Positions 25,304-33,502 of a stretch of DNA of 64,000 nucleotides are shown here, piece by piece. Source of the stretch: JBEPVZ01 sp041690695 (GTDB taxonomy: Bacteria; Patescibacteriota; Microgenomatia; Daviesbacterales; UBA10151); the NCBI GenBank assembly GCA_041690695.1, contig JBEPVZ010000001.1, positions 31,484-95,483 on the forward strand. The letters run 5' to 3'. Under the pieces are notes generated by a model. The model worked only from the letters and a program-made list of their open reading frames with translations. It was not told the origin of the DNA and did no database searches. The position numbers and the translations under genes were made by a program. Within the stretch, counting starts at the first letter, position 1, and each line of letters starts with the position of its first letter.

Positions 25304-25612
25304 ATGGCTTTATCTAAAACTTGGACAACCGTTACACCCTTATCCAAAACTTTAGCCTTACTTCTTGTTATCGCTTTACCATTTATCGGTTTTTATTTTG
25401 GTACTAAATATGCGACACCACAATTACCACCCCAACTTCACGCGGTTTTACCAACTCCAACCGCTTCATCAGGTGATAATGGCACTAAACTTTGTTCCTC
25501 AGATAGTGATTGCTCGAGCGATCAAAATTGCGTCACTCCAGGCCCGGTTCACGTAGATCCGAGCTTAAATAAAAGCTATTGCTATAACAAAGGCACAGCT
25601 ATTCCACTGTAG
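25304..25612 (+). CDS. Small secreted cysteine-containing protein
   Basis: A 102-aa protein with one N-terminal hydrophobic segment (TLALLLVIALPFIGFYFG, residues about 18-35) that acts as signal anchor. The short exterior part is Pro-rich, then has LCSSDSDCSSDQNC and a final SYCYNKG. Five cysteines in about 40 residues suggest disulfide bonds outside the cell. The SDCSSDQNC pattern is common in extracellular Cys-rich repeats. Function unknown. It ends in TAG. Confidence 0.55.
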   Translation: MALSKTWTTVTPLSKTLALLLVIALPFIGFYFGTKYATPQLPPQLHAVLPTPTASSGDNGTKLCSSDSDCSSDQNCVTPGPVHVDPSLNKSYCYNKGTAIPL

Positions 25613-25651
25613 TCTTCTTTTGACCACTTAACGCTGTATAATCAGTAAACT

Positions 25652-26830
25652 ATGGACTTTAATTTTGACACCGATTTAGCTATTTTTAATCCGCTCTTAG
25701 CCCGCCGACCAGAGATTGATCAGGATAAGCTTAAGATCGATTTAGAAAACTATTATTTACCGTATTTAAAAAAGCTGATTGCCATTTATAAACAAAGGCT
25801 CTCAACTGAAGGTCTCATTGTCGGAGTTTCAGCCATCCAAGGAGCGGGTAAAACCACTCAAGGCGAGATCGTCGAAGTTTTACTTAAACATCTCGGATTT
25901 AACTCGGTTCATTTATCTCTTGATGATCATTATCTAACTCATCTTGAACTGTCCGAACTTCAGAAAAAAGACCCTCGATTTATTCGTCGGGGAGTCACCC
26001 ATGATATCGTTTTGGCTTTAAGAGATTTACACAATTTAAAAACCATGTCGGATCAGCCAATTTTAATTTCCGGTTATGATAAAGGCGCCCACCATGGGGC
26101 AGGCGATCGGTTTAAATTTATTAACCCTATTCCCAAACTAATTCAAAACTTTACCATTCAGGATCAGACATTAATTTTAGTATCGGCGACTTTTGAGGGC
26201 AAGTTAATTAAATTGCCCGATAATATGGGGGCTTCGATTAGACTTGATGAGCCTAACTTACCGATGGCTTTAAATAAATTACTGGAGAGTCATTCAAATC
26301 GGGGAGTAGAGTTAATCATTGAAAATGGTCATGCTGAATTTAAAACTCATAAGGATAATTTTCCAATCGACTTGAGCCATTTACCAAATGGCTGGAATTT
26401 AGTTACTGAAAAGCCAAACTTTGTCTTTTATGATGGCTGGATGTTAGGCGTTAGGCCAGCCAAAAATGAGCGCGTCTTTGAAACTCAGTTGCCAGCTCTT
26501 GAAAAACCAGAAGATCAGCAGTTTGCCAAAGATGTCAATAAAAAACTGGTTAATTATCAGCCACTTTGGGAGATGATTAATTTTATGAATGTTTTATATG
26601 TTCCCAACTATCAGATCTCAATTACCTGGCGAGATCAGGCTGAACAAAAATTACGTGCCAAAGGCGAGGGGATGAGTCCTCAGGAGATAATTGACTTTGT
26701 TCATTATTTTTGGCGATCAGTTCACCCAGCTATTCAGATTGAGAATTTAATCCAAGATCACAACCATAGCCAACAAGTGGTGGTAATTAATGATGATCAC
26801 AGTATTAAAGGCTTTCTGAATCGGACATGA
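25652..26830 (+). CDS. P-loop kinase resembling D-glycerate 3-kinase
   Basis: A 392-aa P-loop kinase with a Walker A loop GVSAIQGAGKTTQGE at about residues 58-72. It is followed by LSLDDHYLTHLEL, where the Asp-Asp pair is the usual substrate/metal site, and RRGVTHDIVLALRDL. A further block NFVFYDGWMLGVRP is the kinase signature before the lid. This set is typical of the plant-type glycerate kinase/YFH7 group. An inserted region of about 70 residues between ISGYDKGAHHGAGDR and NFVFYDGW is longer than usual. A TATAAT box lies nine bases before the ATG, and the stop overlaps the next gene by four bases. Confidence 0.78.
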   Translation: MDFNFDTDLAIFNPLLARRPEIDQDKLKIDLENYYLPYLKKLIAIYKQRLSTEGLIVGVSAIQGAGKTTQGEIVEVLLKHLGFNSVHLSLDDHYLTHLELSELQKKDPRFIRRGVTHDIVLALRDLHNLKTMSDQPILISGYDKGAHHGAGDRFKFINPIPKLIQNFTIQDQTLILVSATFEGKLIKLPDNMGASIRLDEPNLPMALNKLLESHSNRGVELIIENGHAEFKTHKDNFPIDLSHLPNGWNLVTEKPNFVFYDGWMLGVRPAKNERVFETQLPALEKPEDQQFAKDVNKKLVNYQPLWEMINFMNVLYVPNYQISITWRDQAEQKLRAKGEGMSPQEIIDFVHYFWRSVHPAIQIENLIQDHNHSQQVVVINDDHSIKGFLNRT

Positions 26831-27552
26831 AACACCACCCAGTTGAAGCTATCTTTGAAGAAAAAGCCAGGATTGGTAAGCTCTCTCAAATTAGAGAGTT
26901 AGTTTTCGGAGCTCAAGATGGATTACTTGTTCCCTTGGGAGTTATCTCATCTGTGGCCGGAGCATTTAATAATAATCACTTTGTATTGGTGGCGGGAATT
27001 TCAGAGGCTCTGGCCGGAGCATTTTCGATGGGAACCGGAGCGTACTTAGCATCACAAGCTGAGAGACAGGTTCATGATTCTGAGATCGCGAAGGAGCAGG
27101 CCGCTATCAAAAAAGATTTTGGCCGAGAGAAAGGTGAGATGGTCTTAATTTTTGAACGTGAAGGTCTTAATAAAGATGATGCCACCCACTTAGTTGATTA
27201 TTTATCTAAAAGTGAGCAATCTTTTTTTACGACTATGGTTCAAAAGGAGCTTGGGATTGATCCTGATCCGGTCGGAACACCAGTTGGTGATGCGGCTTTT
27301 GTCGGACTGTCATATTTAGTTGCGGCCGTGATACCTCTTTTCCCGTATTTTTTCTTACACGGCGGAATTGCGATTATTACCTCAATTTTAGCAACCTTTA
27401 TTGCGCTATTTGGAATTGGGGTTTTAAAAGGCAAGTTTGCGACTTTGCCATACTTAAAAAGCGGACTACAAGTTTTATTGGTTGGAGCAGGCTCAGGGAT
27501 TGGGGGATACTTACTAGGGAGTGTTTTACCTCACCTGCTTGGCATTAAATGA
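26827..27552 (+). CDS. VIT1/CCC1-family iron/manganese transporter
   Basis: A 241-aa membrane protein with five predicted helices. Family motifs are LVFGAQDGLLVPLGVISSVAG in TM1 (written here as FGAQDGLLVPLG) and GAFSMGTGAYLASQAERQ in TM2. A cytoplasmic acidic helix region follows (EKGEMVLIFEREGLNKDDA), then GTPVGDAAFVGLSYLV. In eukaryotes these move Fe2+ or Mn2+ out of the cytosol in exchange for protons. It overlaps the kinase gene by four bases (ATGA), so the two are translationally coupled, although no functional link is known. Confidence 0.9.
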   Translation: MKHHPVEAIFEEKARIGKLSQIRELVFGAQDGLLVPLGVISSVAGAFNNNHFVLVAGISEALAGAFSMGTGAYLASQAERQVHDSEIAKEQAAIKKDFGREKGEMVLIFEREGLNKDDATHLVDYLSKSEQSFFTTMVQKELGIDPDPVGTPVGDAAFVGLSYLVAAVIPLFPYFFLHGGIAIITSILATFIALFGIGVLKGKFATLPYLKSGLQVLLVGAGSGIGGYLLGSVLPHLLGIK

Positions 27553-27605
27553 GCCTGAGCTGGCTCTTGCATTTTAGCTTATGATTTGGGTATAGTTTTT
27601 AAATC

Positions 27606-28061
27606 ATGGACGAGCAAGTAACTGAGGCTGAAGAGACCACTACCCCAACCGTTGGACTACCTAACGATAATTCACCGGCCATGGTTATTCTTAACTTGGA
27701 AAATTTAATCCGGACTCATCTAACTTCGATCGATACCATGGAAGACGAGTTAAAAAAGCACTCCGATATGTTAAATGATATCTTTGAAAACGATCCAACT
27801 TACAAAGAGCACGCTGAAAAATCTAAAGAAGCCAGCCGAGTTAAAACTAACACCAAACTCCAGATTCTTAAACAACCCCAAGCCGCCGAGCTTGATTCTA
27901 AAGTCAAAACCTTTAAATCTGAGCTGGGAGATACCAAAGCCGCTCTAGCGGATTATGTCCGGGAATATGCCCGTTTATCAGGGCTGACTGAGATTACAGG
28001 CGACGATGGCGAGATTAGAGAGATTGTCTATACGGCTAAATTAGTTAAAAAAGCAAGTTAA
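27606..28061 (+). CDS. Coiled-coil protein of unknown function
   Basis: A 151-aa acidic protein. After a low-complexity start rich in Thr, Glu and Pro (residues 1-22) there are two long amphipathic helices: LENLIRTHLTSIDTMEDELK and KVKTFKSELGDTKAALADYV, each with heptad character, so a coiled-coil hairpin is likely. The family is not recognised. A TATAGT box lies nine bases before the ATG. It is followed by a gene with an unusually strong ribosome binding site. Confidence 0.6.
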   Translation: MDEQVTEAEETTTPTVGLPNDNSPAMVILNLENLIRTHLTSIDTMEDELKKHSDMLNDIFENDPTYKEHAEKSKEASRVKTNTKLQILKQPQAAELDSKVKTFKSELGDTKAALADYVREYARLSGLTEITGDDGEIREIVYTAKLVKKAS

Positions 28062-28071
28062 TAAATAGGAG

Positions 28072-28080
28072 AGGAGGTGA
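28072..28080 (+). promoter_or_regulatory. Strong Shine-Dalgarno site
   Basis: AGGAGGTGA lies seven bases before the ATG at 28088. It is the strongest such site I noticed in the window and contrasts with the many genes whose -10 box leaves no room for one. Confidence 0.8.
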
Positions 28081-28087
28081 CTTTTTA

Positions 28088-28357
28088 ATGGATAATACAA
28101 ATCAACCAACCGGCACAGCCGATCCAATGACGCCACCTGCAGCCCCAACTGGAATGCCAGGAACTGAACCAATGACTCCTCCAGCAGCCCCAACAGGCAT
28201 GCCAGAGCCAACTTCAACTCCTGCACCTGCAAGTGATGGTTCAACTCAACCTTGGCCACCAACAACTCCAACCTCAACCGGTGGAGATGTGCCAGCAGCA
28301 CCTGAAGCACCAATGACCCCTCCAACAGGAACGGGTACACCTGGAGCAGCTGTTTAA
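28088..28357 (+). CDS. Pro/Thr/Ala low-complexity small protein
   Basis: An 89-aa protein that is almost entirely Pro, Thr, Ala and Gly, with a repeated MTPPAAPTGMP unit. No signal peptide or membrane segment is seen, so it is probably an intrinsically disordered cytoplasmic protein. The strong Shine-Dalgarno site and a downstream hairpin argue that it is expressed. The function is unknown; it may act with the coiled-coil protein just upstream, 26 bases away. Confidence 0.65.
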   Translation: MDNTNQPTGTADPMTPPAAPTGMPGTEPMTPPAAPTGMPEPTSTPAPASDGSTQPWPPTTPTSTGGDVPAAPEAPMTPPTGTGTPGAAV

Positions 28358-28382
28358 TTAGCTGACTTTGGAAAACTTTTAT

Positions 28383-28402
28383 CCCTGACTTTTAAGTCAG
28401 GG
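28383..28402. terminator. Hairpin between convergent genes
   Basis: CCCTGACTT and AAGTCAGGG form a near-perfect palindrome between the Pro-rich gene and obg. It probably ends transcription for the + strand and perhaps for obg, although neither side has a long T run. Confidence 0.5.
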
Positions 28403-28413
28403 GTAAAGGTTGG

Positions 28414-29373
28414 TTAAATGAGAAGTTTAGTTTTCAATTTTTCAAGTGAATTATCATCCAAAACTGAAACTGTTAAGATTTCAGGATTAAGTTTTTTCAA
28501 GATTTTAAGCTTATCTTTCAAAATATCTTCTGTCACTTCGTCCGTTTTAGTCACAATTATTAGTTGAGGTTTTTTAATTAGCTCTGGACTAAAATGATCC
28601 AACTCTTGTTGAATAGTTTGATAATCAGCTTTTGGATCAACAGAATCAGCCCCAATACAGTGGAGAAGTAAGCTGACCTTTTCAATATGCCGCAAAAATT
28701 TAATGCCCAACCCTTTACCCATCGAAGCCCCTTCAATTAGTCCTGGAATATCCGCTAAAACTTTTCTCTGGCCATTTTGATCAGTTAAAACGCCTAAGTT
28801 CGGATCAATAGTTGTAAAGGCGTAAGGCGCAACTTTAGCTTGAGCATTAGTTAAAGCGTTTAATAAACTACTTTTACCAACATTTGGTAAACCAATTAAG
28901 CCATAATCAGCAATTAGTTTTAAAACCACTTTAAAACGTCGCTCTTGGCCATCTAAGCCCGGTTGAGCAAATTCCGGAGTGGTCCGAGTTGAAGACCTAA
29001 GTTCATAATTACCTCGGCCACCCAAGCCACCCTTACAAACTAAGATGGGCTCGGTTAAAGCGTTAATTTCAACTTCCTGATTAGTTTCTAAATCAGTTAA
29101 AGTCGTTCCAGCTGGAAATTCTAAAATTAAATCTTGACCGTTCTTACCAGTTTTTAAAAAGGTATCGCCAGGTTGACCATTTTCAGCGATTAGTAAGTTC
29201 TTTTTGACATAACGATTTAAGGCCGTTAAATCGGTCGTGGTATGAATATAAATATCGCCACCTCGACCACCATTGCCGCCATTTGGACCAGCTTTAAGTT
29301 TGGGGTAAAATGACATTTTGCCCGCTCCACCGTGGCCAGCTTTTAAAATTATATTTAACTCATCTGTTAACAT
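28414..29373 (-). CDS. obgE: Obg-family GTPase
   Basis: A 319-aa ribosome-assembly GTPase. The Obg glycine-rich domain is at the N-terminus (AGHGGAGKMSFYPKLKAGP and NGGNGGRGGDIY). The G domain follows with G1 GLPNVGKSSLLNAL, the switch region YAFTTIDPNLGV, G3 DIPGLIEGASMGKGLG and G4 TKTD. No C-terminal OCT domain is present, as in many compact genomes. I take the ATG at 29371-29373 because TATAAT lies exactly six bases upstream and MLTDELNI is where the family begins; a longer frame would add 24 residues. Confidence 0.95.
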   Translation of the reverse strand: MLTDELNIILKAGHGGAGKMSFYPKLKAGPNGGNGGRGGDIYIHTTTDLTALNRYVKKNLLIAENGQPGDTFLKTGKNGQDLILEFPAGTTLTDLETNQEVEINALTEPILVCKGGLGGRGNYELRSSTRTTPEFAQPGLDGQERRFKVVLKLIADYGLIGLPNVGKSSLLNALTNAQAKVAPYAFTTIDPNLGVLTDQNGQRKVLADIPGLIEGASMGKGLGIKFLRHIEKVSLLLHCIGADSVDPKADYQTIQQELDHFSPELIKKPQLIIVTKTDEVTEDILKDKLKILKKLNPEILTVSVLDDNSLEKLKTKLLI

Positions 29374-29379
29374 GAGGCT

Positions 29380-29385
29380 ATTATA
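29380..29385 (-). promoter_or_regulatory. -10 box deciding the obg start
   Basis: TATAAT on the minus strand lies exactly six bases before the obg ATG. It predicts a leaderless obg message and excludes the upstream in-frame start. Confidence 0.65.
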
Positions 29386-29415
29386 ACAAGTTAAGGTATA
29401 ATTATTTTCTAAACT

Positions 29416-30018
29416 ATGAATTTTCCAGTTGAAACCTTGCAGCAACTACTCGATAGTTGGGGATATTTAATTGTTTTTGGTTTTGTCGCGATCGAGAGTA
29501 CCGGTATTCCTTTTCCGGGCGAGACGATGTTAATTGTAGCGGCCGTTTACGCCGGGCTCGGCAGTATTAGTATTTTAGGAGTGATTGTTTCAGCAGCTCT
29601 CGGCGCGATCTTCGGTGATAGTTTAGGTTACTGGATCGGACGAAAAGGTGGTTATCCACTTCTTCAAAAATATGGTAAATATATTTTTATTGACCAGCCC
29701 AAAATGGATTGGGCTAAGCGTTATTACCATAAACATGGTGATAAAACCGTTTTTCTAGGTCGGTTTGTGGCTGTTTTAAGAGCTTGGTCGGCCTTTTTAG
29801 CCGGGGTTAACCAGATGCCATGGCCAAAGTTTTTACTCTTTAATGCGAGCGGTGGAATTGTCTGGGCGACGACTTTTGGATTGCTCGGTTTTTATTTATC
29901 AAACAATATCGAGTTTTTACATCGTTTGATTCAAAAACTAGGCATTATTTCGGTTATTATCTTAATTATTTTGCTTGGCTTAGTTTACATAACCTGGAAA
30001 AGACGTAAAGATAACTAA
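29416..30018 (+). CDS. DedA-family (VTT-domain) membrane protein
   Basis: A 200-aa membrane protein with about five hydrophobic segments. DedA landmarks are ESTGIPFPGETMLIVAA (re-entrant loop with Glu), GDSLGYWIGRKGG, GRFVAVLRAWSAFLAGVNQM and a final charged KRRKDN tail. DedA/VTT proteins scramble or flip lipid carriers such as undecaprenyl phosphate. This would fit the cell-wall genes found elsewhere in the window. It is divergent from obg, with only 42 bases between starts. Confidence 0.92.
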   Translation: MNFPVETLQQLLDSWGYLIVFGFVAIESTGIPFPGETMLIVAAVYAGLGSISILGVIVSAALGAIFGDSLGYWIGRKGGYPLLQKYGKYIFIDQPKMDWAKRYYHKHGDKTVFLGRFVAVLRAWSAFLAGVNQMPWPKFLLFNASGGIVWATTFGLLGFYLSNNIEFLHRLIQKLGIISVIILIILLGLVYITWKRRKDN

Positions 30019-30069
30019 CTCCACTAGGTGACATCTTCTATTAACTTCTTGTAAGATATATTTAGGCTC

Positions 30070-31437
30070 ATGAACGAAGAAACTTTTGAAAAAGTAGTTG
30101 AGGCTCCGGCCATTGCCCTTGATCAAACGGTTGTCCAAACCAAAAAAGTCCTCGATGCATTCGGGAGTGGCTTATATATTAAAAAAGCCAAGGCTTATTG
30201 GCATAATCTCGGCCCGGGTTTAACAACTGGTGCAGCTGATGATGATCCCTCCGGCATTGCGACTTATTCTCAGACCGGTGCCCAATACGGTTTTAATTTT
30301 TTATGGCTAGCGGCTTTTACTTTTCCGCTCATGTCGATTGTTCAAGAGATGTGTGCTCGAATTGGAATAGTGACTGGTCAAGGTTTAGCCGCTAATATTC
30401 GAATTCATTTTCCGAAGTGGGTTTTATATACCTGCACCCTGTTACTTTTTGCGGCCAATACTTTAAATATAGGGGCTGATTTAGGGGCGATGGCTAAAGC
30501 TAGTCAATTAATATTCCCTCAATTTAATTTTGGAGTTGCGGTTATTACCTTTACAGTCTTAAGTTTAGGTCTCCAAATTTTTACGACATATGAGCGCTAT
30601 GCCAAATATTTAAAATATCTGGCCTTGATACTTTTATCATATGTTTTTTCAGCTATTAACTTAAACTTGAATTGGGGAGAGTTATTGCAACATGCAGTTA
30701 CTCCAACTTTTAGTTTTTCTAAAGATCAGATCTTTTTAGTCTGTGCTATTTTAGGTACAACCATCTCGCCATATTTATTCTTTTGGCAAACCTCCCAAGA
30801 GGTTGAGCAACAAATTCTGGATGGTAAGACCACCTTAAAGTTGCGCCAGGAACAGACTAGCAAAAGAGAGATTAAAGATATGCGAATTGATGTTTGGTCA
30901 GGGATGTTTTTATCAAACTTAGTCATGTTCTTTATCATTACCGCTTGTGCCATTACCCTCTATGCTCATGGTATTACCAATATTAATACTGCCGAAGACG
31001 CCGCCAAAGCTCTTGAGCCCATTGCCGGACATGGAGCATTCTTGTTATTTGCCTTAGGTATTATCGGTACAGGATTACTGGCCGTTCCAGTTCTAGCAGG
31101 TTCTGTCTCTTACGCCTTATCTGAAAGTTTGGGATGGAAGATGGGGCTTTACCGCAAATTAAAATCCGCCTACTCATTTTATGGCGTGATTATGTTATCG
31201 ATGTTTATTGGTTTATTTTTAAACTTTACCGGTCTTGATCCGATTAAAGTTTTAATTTATTCAGCTGTCGGGAATGGATTGGTCGCACCGGTAATTTTAG
31301 CTTTAATCACCATTATCAGCAGTAAAAAATCAGTCATGGGACCTTGGGTTAACAAGCCACTAACGACCGCTTTTGGCTGGCTGGTGACGGCAATTATGAC
31401 TATTGTGGCTATTTTTGCTATAATGACATTCTTTTAA
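30070..31437 (+). CDS. NRAMP-like divalent metal transporter
   Basis: A 455-aa membrane protein with about eleven helices. The TM1 metal-site motif reads GAADDDPSGIATYSQTGAQ, i.e. DPSG where classical Nramp has DPGN. The TM6 region reads GTGLLAVPVLAGSVSYALSE, without the Met-Pro-His of manganese/iron Nramps. This combination is that of the NRAMP-related branch that may carry other ions such as Mg2+. A cytoplasmic loop with LRQEQTSKREIKDMRIDV is present. A TATATT box lies seven bases before the ATG. murA follows two bases after the stop. Confidence 0.88.
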   Translation: MNEETFEKVVEAPAIALDQTVVQTKKVLDAFGSGLYIKKAKAYWHNLGPGLTTGAADDDPSGIATYSQTGAQYGFNFLWLAAFTFPLMSIVQEMCARIGIVTGQGLAANIRIHFPKWVLYTCTLLLFAANTLNIGADLGAMAKASQLIFPQFNFGVAVITFTVLSLGLQIFTTYERYAKYLKYLALILLSYVFSAINLNLNWGELLQHAVTPTFSFSKDQIFLVCAILGTTISPYLFFWQTSQEVEQQILDGKTTLKLRQEQTSKREIKDMRIDVWSGMFLSNLVMFFIITACAITLYAHGITNINTAEDAAKALEPIAGHGAFLLFALGIIGTGLLAVPVLAGSVSYALSESLGWKMGLYRKLKSAYSFYGVIMLSMFIGLFLNFTGLDPIKVLIYSAVGNGLVAPVILALITIISSKKSVMGPWVNKPLTTAFGWLVTAIMTIVAIFAIMTFF

Positions 31438-31439
31438 CG

Positions 31440-32699
31440 ATGGCTAAGTATCAAATTATTGGCGGAAATAAGCTTAATGGCTCGGTCACAATCTCCGGGA
31501 ATAAAAACTCGCTTTTTCCTTGTGTGGCAGCCTGTTTATTAACCAATCAACCAGTAGTTATTAAAAACATCCCCGAATTTGCTGATGCGGCCGTTTTATT
31601 TGAAATTCTGAAACTGATCGGAGTTAGAGTTGAACAAGGTGCCGACTCCACAACTTTCACCGCTGACCAATTAACAACTCATAAACTACCTGACGAGTTA
31701 ATGGTTAAATTGAGAGGATCAGTCGTTTTAGTTGGGGGATTATTGGCTCGCTTTAAAAAGGCTGAATTTGTTCACCCAGGGGGAGATGTCATTGGCAAAA
31801 GAAGTATTGAGGCTCACTTATCTGGCTTTGAAGCTTTAGGATTTCGAGTTAAACGTTATGATTTAAAAATTGGTGTTAATTCAGCCAGACGGGCTGCTCA
31901 TGATATTGAATATTTCTTAGATGAAGCGTCAGTAACCGCCACTGAAAATCTAATTTTGACTGCGGCAACGATGACTAGTAAAGTCACTTTAAAAAATTGT
32001 GCTAGTGAGCCACATATTATTGACTTATGCCAGATGCTAACTCAGATGGGGGTTAAAATTGAAGGAATCGGTAGTTCAACTTTAATTATTACTGGTAAAC
32101 AAAAACTAACGAGTACTGAATTTAGTCTTTGTCCAGATTATGTTGAGATCGGGACTTATGCGGTGGCAGCAGCCATTACTGGTGGAGAAATTAGTCTTCA
32201 AAATTGTTCATCTAAAAATATTGAATCAGTTATTTATCCACTCCAAAAGATGGGCTTAAATTTTCAAGAGATATCAGGGGGACTTAAAGTCTCGGCTCGA
32301 AATCTCCGGGCTATCCCAAAATTACACACCAACATCTGGCCAGGTTTTCCAACTGATTTAATGAGCGCGATTATTGTTTTAGCAACTCAGGCTAGGGGAG
32401 TTTCTCTCCTTCACGATTGGATGTACGAATCACGGTTCTTCTTTGTCGATAAATTAATTGCCATGGGCGCCAACATTACGATTGCCGATCCTCATCGGGT
32501 GGTGGTTTATGGACCGTCAAAATTAGTCGGCCGCCAACTTGAGACTCCTGATATCCGAGCGGGCATGGCCTTAGTCCTGGCAGCACTAGTTGCCAAAGGG
32601 GAGAGTATTATCAATCGGGCAGAGTTAATTGAAAGGGGTTACGTCAAAGTCGTCGAAAACCTCCAAAATTTGGGAGCAAATATCCAAAGACTGGACTGA
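31440..32699 (+). CDS. murA: UDP-N-acetylglucosamine 1-carboxyvinyltransferase
   Basis: A 419-aa enzyme that transfers enolpyruvate from PEP to UDP-GlcNAc, the first committed step of peptidoglycan synthesis. The two inside-out alpha/beta domains are complete. The Lys-Asn pair is in SGNKNSLFP (residues 19-27). The catalytic-loop motif, normally GGCAIGARP, reads HPGGDVIGKRS, so the catalytic Cys is replaced by Asp116. TDLMSAIIVLATQA and YESRFFFVDKL are usual active-site blocks. The Asp form occurs in mycobacteria and chlamydiae and is insensitive to fosfomycin. The stop overlaps the next gene by one base. Confidence 0.95.
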   Translation: MAKYQIIGGNKLNGSVTISGNKNSLFPCVAACLLTNQPVVIKNIPEFADAAVLFEILKLIGVRVEQGADSTTFTADQLTTHKLPDELMVKLRGSVVLVGGLLARFKKAEFVHPGGDVIGKRSIEAHLSGFEALGFRVKRYDLKIGVNSARRAAHDIEYFLDEASVTATENLILTAATMTSKVTLKNCASEPHIIDLCQMLTQMGVKIEGIGSSTLIITGKQKLTSTEFSLCPDYVEIGTYAVAAAITGGEISLQNCSSKNIESVIYPLQKMGLNFQEISGGLKVSARNLRAIPKLHTNIWPGFPTDLMSAIIVLATQARGVSLLHDWMYESRFFFVDKLIAMGANITIADPHRVVVYGPSKLVGRQLETPDIRAGMALVLAALVAKGESIINRAELIERGYVKVVENLQNLGANIQRLD

Positions 32700-33469
32700 T
32701 GATTAAATACCAGCTAATTGGAGCAGCCTTCCTAATTCTAGTTATTATCTTTTTAGCGATTACCTCACATAGCAATACTCTTAAACAAGTTTCAACAGTA
32801 ACTTCATCACCATCGTCAAGTTCAACAACTTATCCTGCCGGCTCGCTTCAAGAGATACTTCACAATAATTGCCACTTAGCCAAACTTCAAAATTATGTTA
32901 TTACCAACGGAGTCGCTATGGATAAATATTTAGCAATTGAGATTGATAAATTACCAGTTAACATTAAATCAAATCCAGCTCCAAGTGCGTCATGTTTTAC
33001 CGAAGACTATGAAGATAGTATTAATGTCGATCGTGACATTAAAATAAACCATGAAGGGGTCAGTTTAGTTTTTTCAAAGGGTAGTATTGCTCTTCGAGAT
33101 AATGACAGACCATTAATTGACGGAACTAATGGAGATCGCGGCTTAATTAAAACAACCAACGATATTAATTACTATGCCAATATTGGAACAGGGGGTGATG
33201 GGGGATTTTATACGACTTATATCTATTGGTGGGGAGTTCGGGAGATTACTTTAAAAACAGGTGAGAAACTTTATGCAACTGCTAAAACCCAAGAGGGAGC
33301 ACAGCGAATATATATTGCGAGTGATGACCACCCGCTTCCTACGTCATTACCAAATGTTGATTCAAAAACTTTTCTAAAAACAACTGTTGAAAATTATTTT
33401 AAGGATCACCCCTTATCAAATAGCCAAACTCAACCGATAGAAGATCTCCTTAATTCAGTTTCAGACTAA
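32699..33469 (+). CDS. Membrane-anchored extracytoplasmic protein of unknown function
   Basis: A 256-aa protein with an N-terminal TM segment (LIGAAFLILVIIFLAITS, residues 6-23), a short Ser/Thr linker and an exterior domain. The domain contains two cysteines (NNCHLAKLQ and ASCFTEDYED) that could form a disulfide, and GGDGGFYTTYIYWWGVREI. No recognised family. Its start codon overlaps the murA stop by one base, so it is co-translated with murA, which may indicate a cell-envelope role. Confidence 0.6.
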   Translation: MIKYQLIGAAFLILVIIFLAITSHSNTLKQVSTVTSSPSSSSTTYPAGSLQEILHNNCHLAKLQNYVITNGVAMDKYLAIEIDKLPVNIKSNPAPSASCFTEDYEDSINVDRDIKINHEGVSLVFSKGSIALRDNDRPLIDGTNGDRGLIKTTNDINYYANIGTGGDGGFYTTYIYWWGVREITLKTGEKLYATAKTQEGAQRIYIASDDHPLPTSLPNVDSKTFLKTTVENYFKDHPLSNSQTQPIEDLLNSVSD

Positions 33470-33502
33470 CTAATAAACAGATTTAGAGTTATACTAATTA
33501 TA

